Shown piece by piece: positions 5,022 to 10,391 of a DNA stretch of 10,391 nucleotides; within the stretch, counting starts at the first letter, position 1; each line of letters begins with the position of its first letter. The stretch comes from JBAZYZ01 sp964361185. GTDB lineage: Bacteria > Patescibacteriota > Minisyncoccia > Phycocordibacterales > VMEP01. The position numbers were made by a program, and so were the translations under genes. The notes under the pieces are model-generated. The model made no database searches and had not been told where the DNA came from. It was given only the letters and a program-made list of their open reading frames with translations. The stretch is from assembly GCA_964361185.1 (NCBI GenBank), contig CAYHZS010000028.1, positions 1 to 10,391 on the forward strand, read 5' to 3'.

Positions 5022-6293
5022 CTAATACTCCCGCATCGAAATCTGCGCATCGATTTTTTTGATTAAATCTAGAACCACCGAAACAACGATAAGAAGGGCA
5101 GTACCGCCGATGGCAAGCGTGGTAATTCCGGTCAACCCCTGCATTATGAGAGGAAGTACAGCGACAAACCCCAGGAAAAGGGCACCGAAAAGAGTCACTC
5201 GGTTCAGCACCCGGCCGATATATTCAGCAGTGGAATTGCCGGGGCGAACTCCCGGAATAAACGCCCCGTTTTTTTGGAGATTAGTGGCTATCATTTCAGG
5301 ATCAAAAGTAACTGCCGTATAAAAATAGGTAAAAAGAAATACCAGCAGGAAATAAGCGATTGCATAAAGCCAGGAGTTCTGCACTATAGAGAGCATAAAT
5401 TGGCCGATTTGCTGTACGATACCATTGTTCATGGCAACCATAAATTGACCTATCATTTGAGGGAAAAGGAGGATAGACAAAGCAAAGATTATCGGAATAA
5501 CGCCGGCCTGATTAATGCGAAGGGGCAGATAAGTGGAAACTCCTCCGTAAACTTTCATGCCACGCACGCGCTTGGCGTAAGTTACAGGAAGTGGGCGCTC
5601 CGCCTCGGTTATAAAAACAACACCTGCCACTACTGCAAGCGCAGCGACAAGAAAGGCCAGGTAAACCGGAATCTGAGAAACATCAAAGGAAAATATCATC
5701 TGAGAAATAGTGGATGGAATCCGCGCCACTATACCGGCAAAAATTATGAGCGATACTCCGCTTCCTATGCCATACTCGGAAATGAGCTCTCCAATCCACA
5801 TGAGAAGCATCGTTCCGGCGGTTATAACGATAAGATTGACCGCCATTTCCGCCGTGCTCAAGCCAACAAGAACTCCCTGCTTAGAAAGTAATACTAAGAA
5901 TCCCCAACCTTGGAGAATGGCCAAGGGAACGGTCAAAAATCGAGAATATTGTATGAATTTTTGCTTGCCGGCTTCGCCTTCCTCGTGGAGAAGCGCCTTA
6001 ATACGGGGCACCATTATAGTAAGGAGTTGCATAATGATGGAGGCGGTAATGTAAGGCCCCACTCCAAGCATCACTATGGAAAGAGTAGCTAGCCCGCCAC
6101 CGGAGAACACGTCAAGAAAACCAAAAAACTGATTGTTGTTTAAAAATTGAGCCAGTCTTAAGGAGTCAACCCCCGGAATTGGGATGACGGCAAGAACACG
6201 AAAAATGATAAGTGCTCCGACGACAAAAAGTATCCTGGTCAGAAGAACCCTGTCGTGGACGATGAGTTTCAGTTTGCTAATCAAAATATCCAT
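5022..6293 (-). CDS. secY: SecY, channel subunit of the Sec translocase
   Basis: SecY forms the protein-conducting channel in the cytoplasmic membrane with SecE and SecG. The 423 residues are a normal length and show about ten hydrophobic helices. Family landmarks are visible: TASIIMQLL (about 83-91), ISEYGIGSGVSLIIF in the middle, YLPLRINQAGVIPIIFA, the loop FDPEMIATNLQKNGAFIPGVRPG, and the C-terminal KKIDAQISMREY. The cytosolic basic loop AKRVRGMKVYGG corresponds to the SecA/ribosome-contact loop. The gene starts 4 bases after the rplO stop, with no Shine-Dalgarno, so it is probably translationally coupled to rplO. It is intact. Confidence 0.98.
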   Translation of the reverse strand: MDILISKLKLIVHDRVLLTRILFVVGALIIFRVLAVIPIPGVDSLRLAQFLNNNQFFGFLDVFSGGGLATLSIVMLGVGPYITASIIMQLLTIMVPRIKALLHEEGEAGKQKFIQYSRFLTVPLAILQGWGFLVLLSKQGVLVGLSTAEMAVNLIVITAGTMLLMWIGELISEYGIGSGVSLIIFAGIVARIPSTISQMIFSFDVSQIPVYLAFLVAALAVVAGVVFITEAERPLPVTYAKRVRGMKVYGGVSTYLPLRINQAGVIPIIFALSILLFPQMIGQFMVAMNNGIVQQIGQFMLSIVQNSWLYAIAYFLLVFLFTYFYTAVTFDPEMIATNLQKNGAFIPGVRPGNSTAEYIGRVLNRVTLFGALFLGFVAVLPLIMQGLTGITTLAIGGTALLIVVSVVLDLIKKIDAQISMREY

Positions 6294-6297
6294 GATT

Positions 6298-6738
6298 TTA
6301 TTTTACAGATCCTCCCGCTGTTTCAATTTTCTTTCTGGCACTTGCGGAAACCAGACAGCGTTCTACGACAAAGGCTTTTGAAATTTCCCCGTCTCCCAGT
6401 ATTTTAACCACAGGCACTCGGCCGTGAACCTTCCTCACGATTCCCTTAAGAGCCAAGATTTCCGGAGTAACAATATCTCCATTCTTGAAAGAATTTTCAA
6501 GGACTTCCAAATTTACCGGAGAAGCTTTCGGGCCTATTACCTTGTTCGGATGAATTCCCCTTCCACGCCTTTTCGGCAACTTCTTTATTATATCCCTTAT
6601 AGCCGGACGTATTTTGTGTCCCGCGCGGGCTTTTTGCCCTTTGGTTCCGCGTCCTGAAGTTTTCCCGCGGGTTGCTCCGCGGCCGACCCGTCGGGCTTTT
6701 CTATTGGATATATTTTGTTTTAATTCGTGTAATTGCAT
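6298..6738 (-). CDS. rplO: 50S ribosomal protein L15 (uL15)
   Basis: L15 is a late-assembly 50S protein. The 146 residues start with MQLHELKQN and have the typical Arg/Gly-rich extended N-terminus (RRVGRGATRGKTSGRGTKGQKAR, about 17-39). The globular C-terminal half begins at SPVNLEVLENSF. There is no Shine-Dalgarno. It follows rpsE after only 38 bases, which leaves no space for rpmD (L30), the gene usually found between rpsE and rplO in other bacteria. The start matches the family start. Confidence 0.97.
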   Translation of the reverse strand: MQLHELKQNISNRKARRVGRGATRGKTSGRGTKGQKARAGHKIRPAIRDIIKKLPKRRGRGIHPNKVIGPKASPVNLEVLENSFKNGDIVTPEILALKGIVRKVHGRVPVVKILGDGEISKAFVVERCLVSASARKKIETAGGSVK

Positions 6739-6776
6739 GGTGGATGATTAATGAAGTGACGACAACTATAAAATCT

Positions 6777-7475
6777 TTAATTTTTATTACCTTCTCTCTT
6801 ATCCTCGTCTTTGGAAATAGCTCTCTCACGCGGAAGCAAAAGATTTCCAAGGGCCCTTACGGTCGCGCGGGCAATATTTAATTTATTCTTAGACCCGGAA
6901 TGAATTTTAGCTGTTACATCTTTAACTCCGGCTAAATCAAGCACAATACGCGCCGAGCTACCAACCACCAATCCTTTTCCTTTATTAGGCATAAGCATAA
7001 GAGAAGCACTTGAATACTTGGCCTCCACGGAATGAGGGATGGATGTATTTTTAGTGAGCTTGAGTTTAATCATGCTTTTTTTTGCGTCACGAAAAGCTTT
7101 TTCTATGGCAAGAGACGTGTCGTTGGCTTTCCCGGTCCCTACTCCGACAGACCCTTTCCTGTCTCCAATGACCAAAGCGACGCTAAAACTGAAGCGCCGG
7201 CCACCAGCCACCACGCGGGTCACACGGCGGATGTCTATCATTTTTTGCTCAAATTCAGGCTTGGCACGCTCAAACGACCCGCGCCTTCCCGCTGGTCTCC
7301 CTCCTCGGCGCTGTTGTTTCCTGTCCCCACCACGGAAACCGGCTTTGTCGAAAACTTTCTCAACAACGGCAATCTCGACCGGTGCCGGAATATCTTCCGC
7401 GATTTCTCCGGGTATTGTTGCGGCTACATCAACCGCTCCAGTTATTTCATTTTTGATTTCGTCTTCTTTGGTCAT
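6777..7475 (-). CDS. rpsE: 30S ribosomal protein S5 (uS5) with long N-terminal extension
   Basis: S5 acts in translational accuracy and mRNA unwinding at the 30S entry channel. Of 232 residues, the canonical part begins near residue 77 (QKMIDIRRVTRVVAGGRRFSFSVALVIGDRKG). The S5 double-stranded-RNA-binding-like signature and the GVGTGKANDTSLAIEKA region follow, then the C-terminal domain (PHSVEAKYSSASLMLMPNKGKGLVVG). The first 76 residues are an extension: acidic and hydrophobic at 1-45, then Arg/Gly/Gln-rich at 48-70. Typical S5 proteins have a much shorter N-terminus. The ATG lies 9 bases after the rplR stop, with no Shine-Dalgarno; a later in-frame start would fall inside the core, so the long form is favoured. 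Confidence 0.95.
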   Translation of the reverse strand: MTKEDEIKNEITGAVDVAATIPGEIAEDIPAPVEIAVVEKVFDKAGFRGGDRKQQRRGGRPAGRRGSFERAKPEFEQKMIDIRRVTRVVAGGRRFSFSVALVIGDRKGSVGVGTGKANDTSLAIEKAFRDAKKSMIKLKLTKNTSIPHSVEAKYSSASLMLMPNKGKGLVVGSSARIVLDLAGVKDVTAKIHSGSKNKLNIARATVRALGNLLLPRERAISKDEDKREGNKN

Positions 7476-7484
7476 AGATTTAAA

Positions 7485-7838
7485 TTAAAATTGCAGTCCT
7501 CCTTCGCGGGCTCCGTCGGCAAGCGCTTTAACCCTGCCGGCGTAAGAAAACCCTCCGCGGTCAAAGACTATTTTCGAAATTTTCTTTTCCTTGGCGAGAA
7601 GAGCCAGATTTAGCCCGACAGTCTTGGCTTTATCCGCTTTGCTTCCTTTCTTTACAGTTAAATCGGAAGCTGCTGCCAGGGTTTTGCCCGATACATCGTC
7701 AATAAGCTGGGCATACATAAAACGACTCGAGCGAAAAACTGAAAGACGCGGAATTTCTTTCGTTCCGGAAATCTTTGTCCTCACTTTCTGATGGAGCCGT
7801 GAGCGCTTTATGCTTTTTTTGTTTCTAAGTAATTTCAT
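7485..7838 (-). CDS. rplR: 50S ribosomal protein L18 (uL18)
   Basis: L18 binds 5S rRNA with L5 in the central protuberance. From the ATG at 7838 the protein has 117 residues, the usual length, and begins with the family-typical MKLLRNKKSIKRSRLHQKVR. An in-frame ATG seven codons earlier (7859) would add MPFFTIG. I reject it because those codons lie wholly inside an inverted-repeat arm and the AAGGAG before it is only 2 bases away. The C-terminus FDRGGFSYAGRVKALADGAREGGLQF is the standard L18 ending. No Shine-Dalgarno fits the chosen start, whose A and U are the last bases of the repeat arm. Confidence 0.95.
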   Translation of the reverse strand: MKLLRNKKSIKRSRLHQKVRTKISGTKEIPRLSVFRSSRFMYAQLIDDVSGKTLAAASDLTVKKGSKADKAKTVGLNLALLAKEKKISKIVFDRGGFSYAGRVKALADGAREGGLQF

Positions 7839-7968
7839 CCCGATAGTGAAAAATGGCATTACTCCTTGGGGAGTTACTTTACCACACTTTTTGATTATTT
7901 TTGTAATTGTCTGTCATGATGTCATCGTGAATTCTTTAGAACCCCTATGCCATTTTCTACTACGGGAT
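7837..7968. repeat. Inverted repeat filling the rplF-rplR gap and ending in the rplR start codon
   Basis: Arm 7837-7859 (23 bases) and arm 7947-7968 (22 bases) are reverse complements except for one bulge and a two-base mismatch region: 20 Watson-Crick pairs plus one G-U in minus-strand RNA. The outer end of one arm is the first two bases of the rplR ATG. The other arm begins 8 bases after the rplF stop. The 87-base spacer holds a second hairpin (ACTCC TTGG GGAGT, 7861-7874) that hides the only AAGGAG in the region. No coding frame was found. Confidence 0.75.
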
Positions 7969-7976
7969 TCATCTTT

Positions 7977-8513
7977 TTACGCTGACTTCTTTCCCTGCTT
8001 GCGCTTAATTACTTCTTTTTCATACCTGAACCCTTTCCCCTTATATGGTTCTGGCTTCTTTAGGGCCCGTATTTTAGCCGCGAACTCTCCAACCTTTTCC
8101 TTGTCTACACCAGTAATGGTAATGACATTTTTCTCGGCCGTTGCTTTTATGCCGGCGGGTATTTCTATTTTCACGGGATGGGAAAAACCAAGAGACAGGG
8201 TCATATTTGTTCCCGACACTTCCGACTTAAACCCTATCCCCTCCAGGATAAGCTTCTTTTGATAGGGCTTCGTGACACCCTCTATCATATTCTTAAGATG
8301 AGAAGCATAGGTGCCCCACAAAGAACGGGCCGAGACATTATCTTTTTGGAGGGACAGGGTAATCCCAGAATTCTCAATATTTATATTCACTTCATCATCC
8401 TTAAATGCGCGGGAAACTTCCCCCTCCTTTCCCTTAACGGCAATATTCTGTCCGTTTTTGAGAACAGTTACCCCGACTGGTATTATTATTGTTTGTTTTC
8501 CTATCCGGGACAT
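7977..8513 (-). CDS. rplF: 50S ribosomal protein L6 (uL6)
   Basis: L6 binds 23S rRNA near the sarcin-ricin loop and the factor-binding site. The 178 residues are the normal length. The start MSRIGKQTIIIPVGV and the C-terminal signature KKPEPYKGKGFRYEKEVIKRKQGKKSA are diagnostic, and two L6 domain repeats are readable (GKEGEVSRAF in the first, VSGTNMTLSLGFSHPV in the second). There is no Shine-Dalgarno before the ATG. The gap to rpsH holds a short tandem repeat, and the gap to rplR holds a long inverted repeat. Confidence 0.97.
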   Translation of the reverse strand: MSRIGKQTIIIPVGVTVLKNGQNIAVKGKEGEVSRAFKDDEVNINIENSGITLSLQKDNVSARSLWGTYASHLKNMIEGVTKPYQKKLILEGIGFKSEVSGTNMTLSLGFSHPVKIEIPAGIKATAEKNVITITGVDKEKVGEFAAKIRALKKPEPYKGKGFRYEKEVIKRKQGKKSA

Positions 8514-8527
8514 GTTTTTATGTTTCA

Positions 8528-8560
8528 GTTATTCGTAGTTATTCGCATACATTCGTATAT
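8528..8560. repeat. Short tandem repeat of about 10 bases in the rpsH-rplF gap
   Basis: On the plus strand ATTCGTAGTT, ATTCGCATAC and ATTCGTATAT follow one another exactly, with a fourth degenerate unit (TGGTATCGTG). The period is 10 bases, close to a helical turn. It sits in the 66-base rpsH-rplF gap just before the rplF start. No function is known. Confidence 0.6.
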
Positions 8561-8579
8561 TGGTATCGTGGCGAAGCTA

Positions 8580-8969
8580 TTACCATACCGTAAGCATGAC
8601 CTCGCCTCCGACATTCTCTTTGCGCGCTTCGCGGTCAGAAAGGATTCCCTTGGGGGTCGAAAGCATTGTCATGCCGTAACCCTGGCGAACCGGTCTTAAG
8701 TCTTTTACTCCCTTATATATTCTGCGCGACGGCTTAGAAATCCTTTTTATGTCATGCACTTTAGGCGTTCCTTCTTTGTCATAAGCAATAAGTATTTCAA
8801 GCATAGGCTTGGATTTTTTAGTCTTTCTTGAAACCCCAGAAATAAAACCGGCTTTCAACAGAGCAGAGGCAACGGAAAATTTCAGTTTTGAATGCGGAGT
8901 CACCACTGACTCTTTCTTAGCCAGACTGCCGTTCTTTATTTTTATTAACATGTCGGAGATAGGATCCAT
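8580..8969 (-). CDS. rpsH: 30S ribosomal protein S8 (uS8)
   Basis: S8 binds the central domain of 16S rRNA and in E. coli also represses the spc operon by binding its mRNA. The 129 residues are a normal length. The start MDPISDMLIKIKNG and the C-terminal signature GYGMTMLSTPKGILSDREARKENVGGEVMLTVW are diagnostic, including the conserved STPKG and REARK motifs. The gene follows rpsN after 138 bases, longer than usual. No Shine-Dalgarno is seen. The start codon lies at the base of a hairpin. Confidence 0.97.
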   Translation of the reverse strand: MDPISDMLIKIKNGSLAKKESVVTPHSKLKFSVASALLKAGFISGVSRKTKKSKPMLEILIAYDKEGTPKVHDIKRISKPSRRIYKGVKDLRPVRQGYGMTMLSTPKGILSDREARKENVGGEVMLTVW

Positions 8970-9009
8970 GGCTGATTTTTAAGGAGTGAAACGACTATAA
9001 AAATCGCCA
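8969..9009 (-). repeat. Hairpin ending in the rpsH start codon
   Basis: Arms 8969-8980 and 8999-9009 pair over 11 positions with one bulged base and an 18-base loop. The outer arm ends in GCCA, where the last A is the first base of the rpsH ATG. The remaining rpsN-rpsH gap (9010-9107) is AT-rich; no promoter or coding frame was seen in it. Confidence 0.55.
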
Positions 9010-9107
9010 CCCGCCTAAATTTTTGCTTTTACTTACTTTGTTATAAATTATTGATTATTAAAACTCTTTTAATGTCTCTTAGACTTATCGCATAATCTGC
9101 AAAAACA

Positions 9108-9293
9108 TTACCAGCTCGATTTCTTAATACCCGGAAGCATCCCTTCATTGGCCAATTCGCGGAAACAAATACGGCACAATCCGAATTCACGCATAAATCC
9201 TCGCCCTCGGCCACATTTAAAACAGCGGTTCGTTTTCCGGGAACTGAACTTCGGTTTCTTGGCTGAACGCGCCTTGGTTGATGTTTTTGCCAT
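9108..9293 (-). CDS. rpsN: 30S ribosomal protein S14 type Z (uS14)
   Basis: S14 is a late-assembly protein of the 30S head. The 61-residue length and the four cysteines Cys24, Cys27, Cys40 and Cys43 (RCFKCGR...GLCRICFRELA) identify the short zinc-binding form. The C-terminus GMLPGIKKSSW is canonical. The start MAKTST has no Shine-Dalgarno. It is the first gene of the ribosomal block here; rplE (L5), its normal upstream neighbour, is absent and replaced by a promoter, a structured leader and a divergent unrelated gene. Confidence 0.97.
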   Translation of the reverse strand: MAKTSTKARSAKKPKFSSRKTNRCFKCGRGRGFMREFGLCRICFRELANEGMLPGIKKSSW

Positions 9294-9339
9294 AAAAAGT
9301 AATCTGCGGGACTACTCCGCCTGATATCTCGCTTCCATT

Positions 9340-9359
9340 CTTTGAGGTCATCCCCAAAG
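9340..9359 (-). promoter_or_regulatory. Stem-loop in the rpsN leader
   Basis: In minus-strand RNA CUUUGGGG (9359-9352) pairs with CCUCAAAG (9347-9340) over 8 pairs (one G-U) around the loop AUGA. It lies in the untranslated leader of about 120 bases between the predicted start of transcription near 9413 and rpsN. It could serve as a regulatory site; no family match is claimed. Confidence 0.5.
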
Positions 9360-9396
9360 GAGAAAAGCGGATCAAAACGAAGCGTATCCCTAAAAA

Positions 9397-9414
9397 CAAG
9401 CTCAAATGAGCTTG
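9397..9414. promoter_or_regulatory. Perfect palindrome at the predicted rpsN transcription start
   Basis: CAAGCTCATTTGAGCTTG (minus strand) is an exact 8-bp inverted repeat with a 2-base centre, followed on the minus strand by TTTTT. It resembles an intrinsic terminator, but it begins about where transcription from the promoter at 9420-9448 would start. A 5'-end stabilising hairpin or an operator is therefore as likely as a terminator. Confidence 0.55.
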
Positions 9415-9419
9415 TGGGC

Positions 9420-9448
9420 ATTCTATACGGGTAAAGGACGGCTGTCAA
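9420..9448 (-). promoter_or_regulatory. Promoter of the rpsN ribosomal block
   Basis: On the minus strand TTGACA (9448-9443, consensus), a 17-base spacer and TAGAAT (9425-9420, 5 of 6) form a strong sigma-70-type promoter. It points at rpsN, with transcription expected near 9413. Its -35 lies 19 bases from the -35 of the divergent promoter. Confidence 0.75.
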
Positions 9449-9467
9449 TCTTGTTTCCCAGCCGATA

Positions 9468-9495
9468 TTGACACAATCATAATTTGTGCTATAAT
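9468..9495 (+). promoter_or_regulatory. Consensus promoter of the plus-strand orphan gene
   Basis: TTGACA (9468-9473), a 16-base spacer and TATAAT (9490-9495) preceded by TGC give both hexamers at full consensus plus an extended -10. Transcription would start near 9502. The leader to 9574 includes a CCCGC/GCGGG hairpin (9525-9540) and a GAGG Shine-Dalgarno 6 bases before the ATG. Confidence 0.85.
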
Positions 9496-9574
9496 GAACA
9501 CCAGTAACACAAGAGTTCAAATCCCCCGCTTAAACGCGGGATATTGACAACCAAATAGACAAGTGAGGCCATAA

Positions 9575-10171
9575 ATGAACGCGAACGCAGCCGTGGCAGG
9601 ACTGGACCTTTCGGTTCAGGACAAGATACTGGTCAAGTTCTTCTTCACCAACGAAAAGCACATTCCACCGGGTATTCCGCCGGTGGAGCGCAGGGACGAG
9701 GGCGTCATCGCCGGAGCCCACAAGCTTGAAGCGATGAAGGCGGGGCGTTTCAGCCTCGCCGAAACCGGACGGGTTCGCGCAGGAAAGGTGGACACGGGAA
9801 CTCCCGTCTTCGCCAACCTACCACTCGCTCACGCCGGATTCATCCGGCGCGGTCTGGCGAATAATGGCTTCGCGCTCGAATCCGTGCACTACTACGAAAA
9901 GCGCGACCCGGGGAAAACCACCAAGTTCGTGGTGGTCCTATCGTTCGTCCGCGGGGAAAACAGAATCCCTCTCGACCGGAAGGTGCAGGATGCTCTCCGC
10001 GCGCTCGCAAAGAGCGTCTGGTTTGCCCACGTGTGGGACAACCAGGCGGTCGGAAACCCGGCAACGGTGAACTTTGTCGGCAAACAGCAAGAGCCGGCAA
10101 AGAACGCACTCGTCGTCCGCGACGGCAAGCTCGTTGCCCTCTCGGGCGAAACCGCCGAGAACGCCGAGTAG
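9575..10171 (+). CDS. Orphan cytosolic protein of unknown function, GC-rich gene
   Basis: The protein has 198 residues. I do not recognise the family. There is no signal peptide, no membrane segment and no Cys. The N-terminal half includes VQDKILVKFFFTNEKHIPPGIPP and a basic/Gly stretch (AETGRVRAGKVDTGTPVFANLP). The middle HAGFIRRGLANNGFALESVHYYEKR followed by TTKFVVVLSFVRG reads like an alpha/beta fold. The C-terminal 30 residues are Glu/Ala-rich. The start is fixed by a GAGG Shine-Dalgarno and a consensus promoter; a terminator follows. It is the only complete plus-strand gene here, divergent from rpsN. Its composition is clearly different: 39 of 60 bases are G or C at 9721-9780, against 23 of 60 at 6481-6540 in rplO (hand counts). 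This suggests transfer or strong codon selection. Confidence 0.8.
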   Translation: MNANAAVAGLDLSVQDKILVKFFFTNEKHIPPGIPPVERRDEGVIAGAHKLEAMKAGRFSLAETGRVRAGKVDTGTPVFANLPLAHAGFIRRGLANNGFALESVHYYEKRDPGKTTKFVVVLSFVRGENRIPLDRKVQDALRALAKSVWFAHVWDNQAVGNPATVNFVGKQQEPAKNALVVRDGKLVALSGETAENAE

Positions 10172-10211
10172 CCCCAGCCACCCAGATTCCTTGTATCACT
10201 TGTCGCACTTC

Positions 10212-10241
10212 AGCCAGCCCCTCACCGGACTGGCTTTTTTT
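10212..10241 (+). terminator. Intrinsic terminator of the orphan gene
   Basis: AGCCAG (10212-10217) pairs with CTGGCT (10230-10235), with an inner CC/GG pair possible, and runs into seven T's (10235-10241). It lies 40 bases after the stop codon. It overlaps by two bases the end of the convergent minus-strand gene. Confidence 0.85.
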
Positions 10242-10391
10242 ATACTTCATTCAAAAGACCGTCAAACAAATTCTCACTTTTGGTGTGCGCCACGTCTTTG
10301 AAATGCGCGAACGTCGCCGAAGAAGGCGTCTGTTTTAAAATTTCCTGCGTACTGACTTCTCCTCCATATATATTTTCTGAATATTCAACAT
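10240..10391 (-). CDS. C-terminal end of an unidentified protein (runs off the right edge)
   Basis: On the minus strand one frame is open from the window edge through 49 codons to TAA at 10242-10240. The other two frames are closed by stops within 19 codons. The tail reads EYSENIYGGEVSTQEILKQ, then TPSSATFAHFKDVAHTKSENLFDGLLNEV: a soluble, mixed-charge C-terminus. It does not resemble the C-terminus of L5, which would be the expected upstream neighbour of rpsN. It converges with the orphan gene and its stop overlaps that gene's terminator T-run. The fragment is too short to identify. Confidence 0.55.
   Translation of the reverse strand, partial: VEYSENIYGGEVSTQEILKQTPSSATFAHFKDVAHTKSENLFDGLLNEV

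Noticed and set aside
5274..5891. A 205-codon plus-strand frame antisense to secY
   Set aside because: It is a shadow of secY; the translation is low-complexity and basic, without a domain.
7032..7613. A 193-codon plus-strand frame antisense to rpsE/rplR
   Set aside because: It is a shadow of two certain ribosomal genes.
7839..7859. Earlier ATG for rplR adding MPFFTIG
   Set aside because: The added codons are the inverted-repeat arm, the spacing to AAGGAG is too short, and L18 family members start at MKLL-type sequences.
9041..9520. A 159-codon minus-strand frame overlapping rpsN
   Set aside because: It covers the unmistakable S14 gene in another frame and reads through the promoter and leader; its protein shows no family features.

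Overview
The window looks like a chromosomal fragment of a Patescibacteria/CPR bacterium, most likely of the Parcubacteria type. This is inferred from gene content, not from a database search. The clues are: an rpsN-rpsH-rplF-rplR-rpsE-rplO-secY-adk-map block with no rpmD (uL30) gene between rpsE and rplO; a PaaX-like winged-helix protein with a Cas2-like C-terminal fold next to it; almost no Shine-Dalgarno sequences in the ribosomal block; and small orphan surface and unknown genes around it.

Layout, right to left on the minus strand, which is the direction of transcription of most genes. At the right edge is the C-terminal end of an unknown minus-strand gene (10240-10391). It converges with a GC-rich plus-strand orphan gene of 198 codons (9575-10171), which has its own near-consensus promoter, Shine-Dalgarno site and intrinsic terminator. 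A divergent promoter at 9420-9448 starts the ribosomal transcription unit on the minus strand: rpsN (S14, zinc type), rpsH (S8), rplF (L6), rplR (L18), rpsE (S5), rplO (L15), secY, adk and map (9293 down to 3562). These genes supply 30S and 50S proteins, the SecYEG channel, adenylate kinase and N-terminal methionine removal, a classical late-spc-operon grouping. Next comes the PaaX-like gene (3422-2829) with its own near-leaderless promoter, then about 320 bases of hairpin-rich non-coding DNA. This is followed by a trypsin-like serine protease gene without a signal peptide (2510-1476), which has a good extended -10 promoter, a strong Shine-Dalgarno and a terminator. Last is a two-gene cell-surface unit: a signal-peptide plus C-terminal-anchor protein (1372-452), overlapping by ATGA a cysteine-rich secreted protein that runs off the left edge (455-1).

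The most interesting signals are non-coding. (1) A 33-bp near-palindromic element occurs on both sides of the PaaX-like gene, in opposite orientations with 26/33 identity. One copy covers the -35 box of that gene's own promoter, and an exact 11-base piece of the other copy sits on the -10/start region of the protease promoter. This suggests an autoregulated local regulon. (2) Three intergenic gaps of the ribosomal block (before rpsH, rplR and adk) each hold an inverted repeat whose downstream arm ends in the start codon of the next gene, as if to control translation initiation. (3) The rpsN promoter would start transcription at a perfect 8-bp hairpin.

No rRNA, tRNA, CRISPR array, insertion sequence or transposase was seen.
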